Assembly: GCA_027943335.1 (NCBI GenBank)
Contig: BSBK01006389.1
Location: forward strand, 1-64,000
Origin: Chamaecyparis obtusa
Taxonomy: Eukaryota > Streptophyta > Pinopsida > Cupressales > Cupressaceae
Direction of reading: 5' to 3'
Length of the DNA: 64,000 nt
Made by a program: the position numbers and the translations under genes. Numbering within the stretch: the stretch's first letter is position 1; every line of letters begins with the position of its first letter. Below the pieces are notes generated by a model, which was not told where the DNA came from, made no database searches, and saw nothing but the letters and a program-made list of their open reading frames with translations. Positions 11,770 through 23,609 of the stretch are shown one piece after another.

Positions 11770-12740
11770 TCATTTCTTCTGCTACCAGCCTTCTTACTAG
11801 CATGTGTAAATTCAAAGGATCTATGTCCTTCTCCACAATTGTAACAAGTTCCTCAAAAATTACCTCTGCTATAACCACCTCGGTAGTTACTGCCTCTGCC
11901 TCTAGATGAAATTTCACCTTTCCACTTGGTCTTGCCTTTGTCTAGAGTTGTCTTTTTAGGTTCAGATCTACCACTTTCACCATAAGATCTACCTATTCCT
12001 CTAGGGAATCTACCACCTCAACCTCTTTGTCTTAGTTCATGTCTCTTGTTCAATTTCTCCTCAGCTTTCAATGCAAATTGATAAGCCTCTTCAATGTTCT
12101 CCAACTTGACCAAACTAATTTCCTCTTGGATGGAAACTCTCAAACCATTCAGGTATCTAGAAATTCTTTCCACATCATCCTCATCATGTCCAGATCTGAT
12201 ATCTAATCTATAGAATTCCTCAGTATACTCTTTTATAGAGTTATCTTTTTGCCTCAAACTTTGCATTCGCCTAACTAGGTTAATCTAATAATCACAAGGT
12301 AAGAATTTTCCTTTCAATTTATTTACCATCTTATTCCATACCTTGATTTTTTCTTTTCCTTTCTTTTTATGATCCAATTGTAGATGTTCCCACCACAAGG
12401 ATGCATGACCTTTCAACTTTGTGCTTGTAATTTTCATCTTCTTTTCCTCAGATACATTTTCATAATCAAAATACTTTTCCATTTCAGTGATCCAGTCTAT
12501 CAATTCATCAGAATCCAATTTCCCACTATACTTAGGAGGATTGAAATGTGGTGTCAACTTCAAACTTGTCAAAGCCTTCAAGAATCTTTCCTCACCTTGA
12601 TCCATCACAGGTGTAGGTTCTGCATTTGCTTGTTCTTCCTTAATTTCACCATCACTAACATCTTCAAGATGTCTGCCTCTTCTCTGGGCTATTTCAATAG
12701 CTTGTAATCTAGCAGCAAGTTGTCTCAACATGCCTACCAA
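11770..12740 (-). pseudogene. Gypsy-1 gag remnant
   Basis: Starts at about 12740. The capsid region carries the retrotransposon gag pattern: TPHFNPPKYSGKLD...LIDWITEMEKYFDYE, then LKGHASLWWEHLQ (about 12555-12375), continuing as MQSLRQ...YTEEFYRL to 12018. A basic Arg/Gly stretch and a zinc knuckle CYNCGEGHRSFEF follow near 11850-11810. The knuckle has lost its spacing and its last cysteine. Stops at about 12284 and 12017 break the frame. Confidence 0.88.
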
Positions 12741-12883
12741 TCATGGATCCGCTTCTCACCTCCCACAAACCATCTTGAAAACCCTCTACAATTGCAGTTC
12801 AGATCACAATCTACCACCCCACAACAATTCAACTAGGGCTTCACAAGAAGAAACCTACAAACCTAGATCCAGATCTCACCTCA

Positions 12884-12894
12884 CTCTGATACCA
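12884..12894 (-). promoter_or_regulatory. Gypsy-1 primer-binding site
   Basis: On the minus strand TGGTATCAGAG lies three bases after the 5' LTR end (CTACACCA). It is complementary to the 3' end of initiator tRNA-Met. Confidence 0.88.
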
Positions 12895-12896
12895 CT

Positions 12897-13554
12897 TGGT
12901 GTAGAGAATAGATTAGAGTGGCCAAATGATGGCACACCCTATAGATCTAGCCTACTCAACAACATGCAGAAGCAACAACAACACAATGAGAGAGAGAAAG
13001 CAGGATCATTGATATATTATCTTGATTCAAATTGATTCATACATGCTGGGCTGTAAGGCCTTCCTAGTTACAAACATATATTACAATGAGTTATAGAAGT
13101 CCTCAAACATGTGAGGATCTGCCAACAATCTTGTTTCTACTATCTTCTATCTTCTATCAAAATTGACTCCCTAAACTCTAACCAAACAACTATACTTATA
13201 CAAGAGACTACCGAATTGAGGTGGCCTTCAGATCCACAATCAATGGAAGGAATGGTCAGATCTGGGACCACACACTTCCCAGTAATGGATACCAACATTA
13301 AATCTACAACCCATAATCAATGCACAAGTCGGCCTCAACAGAACTCAAAATAAACTACTCGGTAAGCAGGGATGACTGAGCCATAGACAAGCATTGTCGA
13401 GCGCTAGTGAAACAACTGACCAAACTCAGTAACCAAAGGAAACCGATCAACTACCGAGCCAACTTGGTCAAAGTAGGAACCGAGCAACATAGACAAACTT
13501 CAAAATCTTTTTGGTGACACAGGATTGCCAAGGACCTGAGATGCTCCTGCATCA
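12897..13554 (-). repeat. Gypsy-1 5' LTR
   Basis: Runs from TGGTGTAGAG to CTCCTGCATCA and matches 7614-8290 with about 10% substitutions. The 5-bp duplication TGTTT follows directly at 13555-13559. Confidence 0.94.
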
Positions 13555-13559
13555 TGTTT

Positions 13560-14600
13560 CTACATACCTTTCTTCTTCTTCTGAATCATCTTTCATTTCT
13601 ATGAATACCACCTCAATATCTTCACCTATGTCAGTTTTGGTATCATTATCATCATCTCCAAAAAGGTAACATGCCTTCTTGCCTTTGCCTTTGTAGTTTG
13701 GGTTGTTTCTTCTATCAAACTGTCAATTTCCTTTGTGATCTTGTTTATCTCTTTTGCCAAACTTTCCATCACCAGATCGGTCATTGTCTTTATGTTCATC
13801 TTTCCTATTAGGACATCTAGTGCAACAATATGGCCAATCTCTTTACAATTAAAACAAGCTAAAGGTAACTTTCCTTTATACCTCCATTTACCTTTCTGAA
13901 GTCTCCTAGCCATAAGTGTTTCAAGCTCATCAAGCTCATCTTCACTACCACTGCCACTTTCATTTCTAATGTTATGTTTACTGATAAACTTACCAATCTT
14001 CAAAGATGACATAAATACAGATTCAACACTCGGTAAAATATTGTTATCATAGTTATTCAGCTCAAAAGTAGTCAACTTACCAATTAGACTATCAAGTGTA
14101 AGAACATTGTTCAGTGCAAATCTCATTTCATGAATAGAATAGATTCTAATAGCATAGATAGGCAACAAGGTTCTAATAATTTTACTCAAAACAATGTCTT
14201 CATCAATAAAACCTTCTGCTCCTCAGATAGCATTGACCACCTCCTTGATTCAGTTAGAGTATTGAGTGATGTTTTCACCTTCTTTCATTTTCATATCATC
14301 AAATTTACCTCTAAGGATTTAAGCTCTAGCTCTTAGTACATTTACATCTCCTCCATGAGCTAGTGCAAGTTTGTTCCACATTTCTTTCACTATAGTGCAT
14401 GCTTTGATATCTTCAAATTCTGCATCAGATAGAGCAATATCTATCTCTATCATTGTTATATTGTGTTCATGTCTGTCTCTCAGCTGATCAACTGTCAAAG
14501 GTCCAATAGTCGGTTATATGTAGCCATTGTCTAGGAGTTGAAGAGAAGATTCTCCAATTCCAGATATGTGCAATCTCATCTTTCTTTTCCATGTTGAGAA
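13560..14600 (-). pseudogene. Copia-1 gag remnant
   Basis: Homologous along its length to the gag of Copia-4. From high to low coordinates it has MRLHISGIGE (about 14590), a Gag/UBN2-type core with MKEGENI (about 14280), IIRTLLPIYAIRIYSIHEM (about 14175-14120) and LIGKLTTFELNNYDN (about 14090-14045), and the nucleocapsid knuckle CFNCKEIGHIVA (about 13855-13820). The last cysteine of the knuckle is out of frame because of a small indel. Several stops lie between 14190 and 14590. Confidence 0.85.
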
Positions 14601-14689
14601 GTTATCTTTGTTTAGTTAGGCACGTCCCTTTTATACATCTTGTGATCTTTTTCTCAAGTCCTTGAAACTTTCTTCCAAGCAACCAATAA

Positions 14690-14701
14690 GCTCTGATACC
14701 A
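14690..14701 (-). promoter_or_regulatory. Copia-1 primer-binding site
   Basis: On the minus strand TGGTATCAGAGC lies two bases after the LTR end. It is complementary to tRNA-Met. Confidence 0.88.
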
Positions 14702-14703
14702 AT

Positions 14704-16230
14704 TGATAGATAACTGAGAGGGGGGGGGGGGGATGAATCAGTTAAACCAGTTATCATATAGTCCCAATCTCTTAGATGTAATTTTCCAAACTTTTTCAAC
14801 AAATCAAACAACTCGGTAAGATAAGATAACTATCTTTCTGTTCATTGATCAAATACCAGTAATATCTAAAAACTATCTTTATCGATTAATAAAATATGCA
14901 ATATGTAAAGTATGATAGAAAAATAATCATAACAAATAACACATAACATATAACATAAAGATTTAATGTGGAAACCCTGCTAAGGAAAAAACCACCTAGG
15001 ACCGGTAACCCAAAACATTTCACTCTTATGAAGTGAGCTCGGTTAGGAGCCAACCCTATTAAAGGTTATAATGCACACTGTTAGGTGTGACCTGGTTAAA
15101 GGATTTATCACAAATAGTTAAATTTTGACCAACATTCACTATGGGTTCAACAAGAAAACATTTAACATTCCTTGAATGTCATATGGAAATACAAAAGACT
15201 GTTAAGTCCACTCGGTTAAGAGATTTTTCTGTAACAATAGTTAAACTGATACAGTAGTGATCTGATTCAAATACAACTCAATTTGCAAGTATTTAGATCT
15301 ATACTAAGCTCAAAATAACTCGTCTGATCAATAATCAATTCATTTCATCATATCCTCCAACTTACTTTACTTGGTGTATATATCTCTAACGATCGATTAT
15401 GCCTATAGTTCAGCTCGGTTTTGTCTGTAACCAATTTAATCAAGGTTGCATGAAAAATGTCTTCACCCAAAATCTTATATAGTCTCTATTCATCCAACAT
15501 AGTTCAACAATGAGTCTCATGTCTCTTAAATAGACGTGTAAACCATTTTTATATCATCCATTATATTTTACCTCTTAATATCCATCGTCCATTTTTCTGC
15601 TTCAAGCTTCCTCGATAGATGTGTGAATAACACGTTTCATTCTCTTCCCTTTGATTATCTCTAAATTTTTTCAGACGTTGATCTTATAAAAAACTTCATC
15701 TCTTACCTCAGAATCATAAGCAATTTCCAGCTCATCAATTTCAATCGGCTGTTATAACATTTAATGTTTTCATCCATACTCAGTTAATACTGAATGCGTC
15801 GGTGATAACTAACTCAGTTATTACTATCACTCAGTATACACAAGACTGACTCGGTGTATACATAAATCTTCAATTACTGGGCACATTAACTTATTCATTT
15901 ATGATCTCTTCTTCATAATAGAATAGTGTAACATGCTCAAGTCAACAATATAATGCCATAGAATCATCAATAAGTTACCCAATGTATACCTTATCCTTAT
16001 CTGTCATATCCATCTTGTCCTTATGTAGATATATCATTTCTTCACCATTTATTCCTTCTACAGATGTTCAGATGTTTGTAACTATCATGATAAGTAGAGT
16101 CAAAACTAGTTGACATCAATGGCAACATATTGATTGATTTAATCATCTTACATATCACTTTAACAACTTGGTGATATCTAATCACTGTCTCTTCATTTCA
16201 TCAAGTTATTCAATCATTTTTAGGTCATTA
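14704..16230 (-). repeat. Copia-1 5' LTR
   Basis: About 1527 bp. It starts, read on the plus strand, at TGATAGATAACTGAGAGG plus a G tract and ends at TAGGTCATTA, where the inner copy has TCATCA. A TATA-like CTATTTAAG lies on the minus strand at about 15530. It shares a layout with the LTRs of Copia-3 and Copia-4, including the GAGAGGGGGG edge motif. Confidence 0.85.
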
Positions 16231-16569
16231 GGAATCACAGAGACCAAAATGAATAGGTAGAAACCCTTTTACATCATTCCCAATTAGACAAAATAATGAA
16301 CAATGACATATGCATGAGATAACATGTAACAACATATATAAGAAGATAGAAATAGAGAAATTTCATAGTAGATCAATTCCTTTATCACCTTACACCAATG
16401 GGGAAATAAGGACCATCTAAATAAATATATAAAAACATATATCAAGTAGCACATAATGGCGGAAGCACATTATAACAAATAAATACAAAGAATCTACCAC
16501 ACAAGAGGAGCTAGTCAAGAATATTAATTGTTTTGGTATTGTGTTGAGCTGGAAAGGTTGCAGTAATTA
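16231..16569. other. Unassigned spacer
   Basis: AT-rich DNA between the Copia-1 5' LTR and the next LTR-like segment. It does not continue the LINE that stops at 3704. I see no gene. Confidence 0.45.
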
Positions 16570-17865
16570 GAAGAAATTGGTTTGGTTGTCATTGATGGAA
16601 ACTAAGTCAATTTAGTCATATATCATAAACATGATGCAATCGGTGTGAATTAGGATAAGTAATCGGTTATGCAAAAAAATGGTTAAGTCTAGACCGGTAG
16701 ACAAAGAAGTCAACACTATGGTAGCAGTTGTGATAGTTGAATAATTATGAGGTGTGGTCACATATATAGTTTCAACATGGTCAGATTAAAGTGTGGTTCT
16801 AACCACATCTAATTTTTTAATCAGTGATAGACATCTTGGTGACACAGTCATTCAGAAAAGTAAGAACACTTATTGTTCTTAAGCATAAGTTGAAAGATGT
16901 TAGATCGGTAAGAGGCATAGTGATTGCGATGATACTTAGTGTCATGATGATGTGTAATAATGGTGATATAATTTGTGAGGATCTAATTATGGATTTGAGT
17001 ATATTATTTTGGGAAGATCCAAGGTAGTGCATGAAAAAATCAAAATGTGTTTGGTTATTTTGGAGAAATATAATGCAAATCTTATTATAAGTCAATGGGA
17101 TCATAGGAAAATGTGTTTTTCTTTGAGATTACTACTTTGAAGGGAAAATATTTAATTCTTATGAAGTCAATACTAGAAATGTATATAAGTGGTACTACTC
17201 ATATTGAAGTTGTTTTTGTGTTATTATTTTGTGATATTTTGTGAAGGATGCTGTGGTTGATTGTGAAATCAATTAGGGTTGCAATCTGAGATCTGACAGA
17301 GTCAAATTGGTGAGAATTTATAGAAAGAAAGGAATAGATTGGATCTCTCAAGAAATTAGTGCTACATCTAGATCACTCAACTTGTTGTTCCCTGATAGTT
17401 ACAACAAGAAAATCCTTTAACTGGGTGAACTTTAACAGGTTCATATTCTAAATCCCTTAATTAGGTGATCTCTTAAACAAAGTTTTGAAATCCTCTAATA
17501 AAGTAGATCTTAAAAGATACGATTGTACTTCTAACAAGGTAATAATCACTCCTAACAGGGAGAACCCTCAGAAAAGGGCAATTGTAAGCTCCTAACAAGG
17601 AAATCTCATTTACTACAGTAGTGGGATTGTGAGTGTCATCCCCACTGTGGTTATTCCCTCTAACCAAGGGTTTCCACATGAAAATCATTATGTCATCTAT
17701 AATGATTTTGAAGATGTCTGATATTGCTATCTTTTATTCTTTTTACTTCATTTATATGCTTTACTATTTGGAAGGTACTGATAAGTTTAATTATATATGT
17801 GGTTGAGTTAGTTTCAAATTTGTTTGCACTGATTCAGCCCCCACCACCCTCTCATTTCCTAAGAA
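16570..17865 (+). repeat. Probable isolated copia LTR
   Basis: Starts near GGTTGTCATTGATGGAAAC, which resembles the U3 start of the copia LTRs here. It has a TATA box TGTATATAAG at about 17175, and then the recurring CTAACAAGG/CTAACAGG blocks and GGTTTCCACATG stretch (17380-17680) that plant copia LTRs show upstream of the primer site. It ends in a pyrimidine-rich CACCACCCTCTCA resembling the Copia-2 LTR end. No primer site or gag follows; Gypsy-2 coding sequence resumes at about 17866. I therefore read it as a solo or fragmentary LTR inside Gypsy-2. Both ends are approximate. Confidence 0.5.
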
Positions 17866-18670
17866 CTCTAACAGACTTTCCCCTCCCCTCCATATTTTTC
17901 TATAGTATTTAAAGAAGGTGTGAAACATACAAGAGGAGAAACAACAAGCATGGTAGACAAAAAAATAGCTAGTTCCCAACAAGGACCATTTTTTAAAGAT
18001 GGGTCTATTTGTTTTTCACAAGAACTAATTAATAATTTTTGTGAAAACATAGCTGGTAAATCATGATTAACATCAATAAGATCATACATATCATTAGAAT
18101 TTCTAGCATGAATATAATCATTAGTTGCATTAGGAACATCAAAAAAATCATCATCAAAATTATCTTCTTCATCCAAATTAATTGTAATAGAATCCAAGAT
18201 ACAAATAGAATTACCATGTTTTTTCAATTTCATCTTTTCCATATTATATCACTCCTTTGGGTCATGCACAATCTGGTCAAAGGGAATCAAAGTGTTAGTG
18301 TGTGTTTTAGGGGAAGAGGTTTTTTGGGAAGTACGTTCATGGGCTCTAGTAGGATGTTTATGGTGGTGATCACAAGAATGATGTTTACACTTAGGTTTGT
18401 TGGTGATTTGTCTTGGTTTAGCATCAATCAACATTGAGCTCTTTCTTCTTTAGGAGGAAGAAGAAAAGGAACCTCACTAGGTTGAGAGATAATATCAACA
18501 TAACATTTATAAAATATAGGAGGCAAAGCATAAGTATACAAGAGGTGTGGAGGGAATTTGATGTCTTGGACAAGGAGATGGAGCATCCTTAGGATTGCCA
18601 ATCTCACAAATATTTATCTAATTTTGTATTTCTAATATGATTGAATGAGGTTATCTTTTTCGCTATAATG
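17866..18670 (-). pseudogene. Gypsy-2 segment C (pol linker region)
   Basis: Minus-strand frame with KPRQITNKPKCKHHSCDHH and HPTRAHERTSQKTSSPKTH (about 18425-18325), then EKMKLKKHGNS...LDSITINLDEEDNF and DVNHDLPAMFSQ (18242-18040), and KNGPCWELAIFLS (about 17990-17950). I recognise it as the linker of a plant Ty3/gypsy polyprotein downstream of the protease. It continues the frame of segment B (24636-27038), from which Copia-2 separates it. One frameshift and a TAA near 18250 interrupt it. RT and integrase are not present in the window. Confidence 0.6.
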
Positions 18671-19629
18671 TGATGTTGATTCTATCATCGATGTCATCAA
18701 TAATGGTTTTCACTGATGTCAACATATCCTATGCCTATGTGTGGATTGGATATTTCTAGTGATATGATAGAGTGTTCTTTGAATGATGCACATTGAATAT
18801 TTATCTTTAGCCGTGTTAGTGTTGGTTCCATTTATCATGCAATATATTTTGGTTCATTTGTTGGGGTCCATTCATATCTAAAAAGTGGTTTGTATTCTTT
18901 AGTCCAAGTATTTTTATCGTAATTTATAGATCCTATCCATTGGTTCCAAATATATTGAAGATGGTGTAGTTTTTAATTATGAGAGAGGTGGTTTTTATTT
19001 TATTCTATACCACCAAAATAAAAATTTGGTGTGACCTATTTCAAATTAAATTATGTCAACCTATTTGTTTGCATGGCATGGTATAAGAGAGTGGTGATTC
19101 TATTTTTTGATATATGCTTTTATACGAGTAATATGCAAGCTAATTACAAATATGACAAGGGAAGATCTTTGGATTTATGTATATGCGAGTTGGTGCAACT
19201 AATAGATGACTATTGTATCATTTCTATGTTTCTGATTATTGGTGACAATGACTAAAGTGGTTGATCTATTTCTTACTTATTATATTCTACTACTGAGCCT
19301 ATTTGTACTGGCAGTTAGGTTTTCTTAAATTTCTGGGCATTTATCCCAACTAGTAGTGACCTAACCATCACTGAGAAAAACATAGTGAGCCCTTTGTAAA
19401 AATCACCTTAACTAATGTTCATTTCATGATAATTATCTACTCCATGGATTTTCCCATCTTGGGTTTCCACATAAATTTTGGTATTCATGGTGTTGATGTG
19501 TTTTTTCTTTCATGTTTAATCTATTATAAGTTTCTAATTTCTGTAAGTATTTACCAGATTAACAAAGGTTAAGAAAATTATTTGATAAATTGATTCAACC
19601 CCCCTCTTAGTTATGCTACCTATTCAACA
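18671..19629 (+). repeat. Copia-2 5' LTR
   Basis: Begins near TGATGTTGATTC and ends at CCTATTCAACA just before the primer site. It aligns with 23610-24635 through blocks such as ATATTTATCTTTAG and GTGTGACCTAT. The exact start is uncertain by a few tens of bases. Confidence 0.75.
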
Positions 19630-19631
19630 AT

Positions 19632-19643
19632 TGGTATCATAGC
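19632..19643 (+). promoter_or_regulatory. Copia-2 primer-binding site
   Basis: TGGTATCATAGC, a tRNA-Met-type primer site with one difference from TGGTATCAGAGC, two bases after the 5' LTR end. Confidence 0.8.
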
Positions 19644-19689
19644 TCTGGTTCCTCGGGGAGAACTTAACTAATTGAGGTAGATTCAGTGT

Positions 19690-20760
19690 CACATAAAGAT
19701 CCGATGTCACATAAATTAAACAATCCTATTTATGATGGATCTGATTAAAATTCATGGAAAGATCATATGAGATGATACATGATTTTAATCAGTTACACTA
19801 CCTAGAAGAATTTAGAGATGAAGTATGTTGTACCTTATAATGGCATTAATACTCAAGATAAAATATCATCCTATGAGGAGAATGAGAAAGTAAGGCATGC
19901 AATTTTTATTGCTTTATAAAAAATTGAATTATCTAAGGTAGTTTCATTAAAGACTACGTATGAAGTTTGGGAAAATTTGAAAGATATTTATGAAGGCAAT
20001 GATAAAGTTAAGTTATCTAAGAATATAATAGCTAAGTGTCATTATGAGAACCTAATAATGGAAGAAGAAGAATATATTATAAGTTACTTTTAGAGAGTTG
20101 ATAGTGTAGTGAATGAAATCAAGAATTAAGGGGGTAATATCACTAGTAAATATATATTTTAGGAAGAATATCTTGGTATCCTTAGTGAAGAGCTACAGTG
20201 AAAATATCTCAGCTATTAAAGAATTTATGATTCAAATAAGTTTACCAGAGAGCATTTATTTTGTACCCTAACCAAATTTGAGCTAAGGAGATTTGGAAAA
20301 GAGGAGAACAAATTTGAGATAAAATTTAAAGACAAAAAGAAAGAGGAAGATCTAGATGATAAGGATTTAGATGAGATGGTTGCAAGGAATATGAAGAAAG
20401 TTGTTGAAAAATACAAAGCTGTGTTGCCCCTTAAATGCTTTAGATTTGGAAATATTATGGTGGCACAATGGTGCTCCTATTAGATTTGGCGATAACAAAG
20501 GTGCATATATTGTTGGAATGGGTTCTATTACTTTTTATGGAAAACATACCATTGACAAGGTTTACTATGTGAAGGGTTTGTGCCATAATATTTTGATTGT
20601 TGGATAGATGTGTTAAAATGGATATGATGTTGTTTCTAAGAATAAAGGTTGTGAGATCTCTAAGAAATATAGAATAGTGATTGCAATTGGTAAGAGAAGG
20701 GGAAGGAACATGTATCACCTTGAAGGAGCTACACAAAGTTGTTTATTATCTTAGTCTAAT
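19690..20760 (+). pseudogene. Copia-2 gag and protease remnant
   Basis: Gag begins around 19700 (frame with NPIYDGSD...WKDHMR). It shows a UBN2-type core: TYEVWENLKDIYEGNDKVK (about 19960-20010), then CHYENLIMEEEEYI (about 20038-20080). A lysine/glutamate-rich hinge follows at 20280-20410. Only a trace of the zinc knuckle remains (LKCFRFGN, about 20432). The protease-to-integrase stretch is seen in VGMGSITFYGKHTIDKVYY followed by VKGLCHNIL (20513-20600). Stops occur roughly every 100-200 bp. Confidence 0.72.
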
Positions 20761-20779
20761 GAGAGTTTTTTTTGGCATT

Positions 20780-23345
20780 AGAGGATGTGTTACATCAATT
20801 TTTATATCTTGGTAATAATAAGTTTATCATGTGCAATAAGAGATTTATCAAGGCTACATAAACTAAACAATATTATTCGTAAAGGATGTCAAGAAGGAAA
20901 GCAAAGAAGAGAAACATTCAAGGAAAAAGATTATCCATCTACTGGTTTTTTGGATCTCAAGAACACGCTAACCTGTGTTGTCCTATTAGAAACACAAGTT
21001 TATAAGGTGAGAGATATTTTATACTTTTTATAGATGATTATTCTACATTATCTTGAGTTTCATTTCTAAGAGAATAATCATAAATGTTTGATAAATTCAA
21101 GATATTTAAAGCAATAACTTAAAAAGAAGTTGGTAGGAAGATTAAATGTTTGAGATTAGATAGAGGAGAGTTTATTTATGATGAAATTGGTAATTTATAT
21201 GAGTAACATGGGATGACAATATTTTTTTCATCTCCTAAAATACTACAACACAATGGTGTATTAGAAAGAATGAATTGGATAGTTCAGGAAGTACCAAGGA
21301 AAATGATCAAATTAGCAAGTTTACTAGAGAGAAGCAATTCATATAGTTGTGTACACACTTAACATAGTTATTTACTAGAAGAATTAGGGGAAAAAAACAT
21401 ATGAGATATGACATGGAAAGGCACCCACTATGAAATACTTCAAGATTTTTGGAAGTAGATGCTATATTCAGAGAGATGGAGATAACCTTGGAAAATTTGA
21501 GAGTAGAGAAAGTGAAGCTATATTTCTAGGATATTCTACAAAGAGAAAAGCATACCATTTTTATAACAAGAGACTAGATAAGATTGTTTAGAGTGTGAAT
21601 GTGAAGTTTGATGAAGATTTTTAGAAAAATTGTGAGAAACACCTTAAATATGAATCTGATATAGAGAAAAAGAGAAAAGGAGACAAGAAAGAATAAGAAG
21701 AGACAAGGTGGAATCTAACATCTATAATTAAGATCCTAAGGTATGTATAAGAAAATAATTTAGAGAATTAAATTATAGGTGATAAGAATAGAGGTATCAT
21801 TACAAGAAATAGAGTAGTGCATTAGAAAGTTTTAATATGTCTACATTTATAAATTAAGCCAAAATCTATAGAAAAATCATGTAATGATCAAAACTGAGTA
21901 ATAGAAATGAAAGAAAATCTTAACCAGATAGAGAAGAATCAGAATTGGGAACCTATACCTAGACCATCTAACAAGAATGTGATTGGTAGAAAATGGGTTT
22001 CCCAAGATAAGCTAGATGAAAATAGAAAGGTAATTTGGAACAAGTCAAGATTGGTCTGCAATGGTTACACTAAGATTGAAGGTATTGATTTTGATGAAAC
22101 TTATGCTCCTATTTTCGAGATGGAGGTGATCCAGATATTATTAGAATTTAAATTATTTAAGGATTTTAAGGTTTACTATACATGGATGTTAAGTCAACAT
22201 TCTCTAATGGAGAAATAAAAGAAGTTTGCATTGAACAACTAGTTGGCTTTAATTCTAAAGAGGATCTGGATGATGTGAGATTATTGAAGGAAGAATTGTA
22301 CAAATTGAAGTAGGCACCTAGGTCTTGGTATGGAAGAGTGGATAGGTATATGATTGGATAAGGATTTTATAAAGGATCAACTAACAATAATTTGTATTAT
22401 AGATTTTATTAAGATCAAATCCTAATCATTGTGGTTTATGTTGATGACATAGGTTTTGGAGGAAAAGATGACTCATACAGAAGGAATTTGAGATGTCTAT
22501 GATTGGTGATTTAAATTTATTTCTTGGATTATAGGAAAATTATAATAGTAAAGGAATTTTGATTTCTCATTCTAATTATGTCAGAGAATTGTCAAAGAAG
22601 TTTGGTTCGAAAAATTCTAAACCAGTGTGTAATCCTATTATTATAGGATTTAAGTTGACTAAGGAATATGATTCATCAAAAGTTGATGCAAGTAAGTATG
22701 CTTTAATGATTGGACAAAAATTGTATTGATTACTACTAGACCTAATATCACATGCATGTTGTATGCTTAGTAGCCAGATTTTAGGAAGAACCAAAAGAGT
22801 CACATATAATGGCAATAAAGAGGATTTTTAGATATTTGAAGGGTATAAATGTTTTTTATTATGGTATCCAAAAGTTTCATATTTTCCTCTAACAACTTAT
22901 ACTAATTTTGATTGTGTCATATGTCTTGAAAAATAGTGGAGTACTAGTGGTGGAGCTTATTTTCATGGCTATCGATTAGTTGCTTAGTCAATAAAGAAGT
23001 AGGATTTTATAGCATTATCAACTAATGATTCATAATGCATTGTAGCATCCTTATGTTGTATTTAGTTATCTGGATGAAACAAACATTGAAGCATACAGGT
23101 ATAACATTTGATGGTCCAATCTCAATTATGTATGATAATACCAGTGATATAATTATTTCAAAGAATATAGTGTAGTATTCTAGAATAAAACATATATCTA
23201 TTAGGTATCATATCTTGAGAGAGAAGGTACAGAAAAGGAGGTTAAATTTGAAAATGTACCTACAAAGGAGAAAATTGAAGATATATTTATATTAAAAACA
23301 TTGTGCAATGATACTTTTGAGTATCTAAGGGGGAAGTTAGGTGAT
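20780..23345 (+). pseudogene. Copia-2 pol remnant (INT, RT, RNase H)
   Basis: Integrase traces run from about 20950 to 21600: ERYFILFIDDYS, KCLRLDRGEFI, LQHNGVLERMN, and FLGYSTKRKAYHFYNK near 21525. RT starts in the open stretch 21907-22218 (NQNWEPIPRPSNKNVIGRKW, GIDFDETYAPIFEM) and includes an intact active-site string VVYVDDIGFGG near 22431-22463. RNase H (STSGGAYFHGYRL, about 22940) and a C-terminal stretch follow, ending in GKLG-like sequence near 23338. Frameshifts and stops are frequent. Confidence 0.8.
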
Positions 23346-23609
23346 CTTCCCCTTCCTAGTATTTATTAAATGCATCGGTGAGTGCATTGGTCCAGTGTGT
23401 TTCATGCTTATTCTTTTATAGATTAATTCTTTGCGGCTCCCTCTTAGGGGGAGAAGAGTGGGTTAGTAAGGGAGAGTTTTGGCCCTTTTTAATTATTGTC
23501 AAAGGGAAGTAAGAATAGAATTTGATGTTGATATCTTTTGATAATGTGTTGTTTTCTTTGTTATTGATGAGTGTTTCCATGAACAAGAAAGAGGGAGATA
23601 AATAGAATA
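23346..23609 (+). other. Copia-2 3' non-coding region
   Basis: Contains two purine blocks: ATTGTCAAAGGGAAG at about 23497 and AAGAAAGAGGGAGATAAATAG just before the 3' LTR. These match the double purine-tract arrangement seen in Copia-1, -3 and -4. Confidence 0.6.

Larger units (their letters stand above)
7614..13554 (-). mobile_element. Gypsy-1: chromovirus inserted in Copia-1
   Basis: A complete-structure Ty3/gypsy element on the minus strand: LTRs 12897-13554 (5', 658 bp) and 7614-8290 (3', 677 bp), primer site at 12884-12894, then gag, protease, RT, RNase H, integrase and a chromodomain. It is flanked by the 5-bp target duplication TGTTT (7609-7613 and 13555-13559) and interrupts Copia-1 between gag and protease; Copia-4 shows the uninterrupted arrangement near 35430. 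LTR divergence by eye is about 10%. The LTR length difference comes mainly from a roughly 19-bp segment near 8140 that is absent from the 5' LTR. Confidence 0.95.
3705..16230 (-). mobile_element. Copia-1: Ty1/copia element split by Gypsy-1
   Basis: A minus-strand Ty1/copia retrotransposon. Reading from high to low coordinates: 5' LTR (14704-16230), primer site (14690-14701), gag (about 14600-13560), insertion of Gypsy-1, then protease, integrase, RT and RNase H (7608-4466), a non-coding stretch, a purine tract (3978-3990) and a truncated 3' LTR (3705-3977). Its LTRs and proteins are closely related to Copia-4 and more distantly to Copia-3, so all three belong to one lineage. Because the outer end of the 3' LTR is missing, no target duplication can be seen. 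Confidence 0.9.

Noticed and set aside
3705..16230. An envelope-like gene downstream of copia pol
   Set aside because: The 475 bp between RNase H and the LTR hold no open frame with membrane or surface-protein features.
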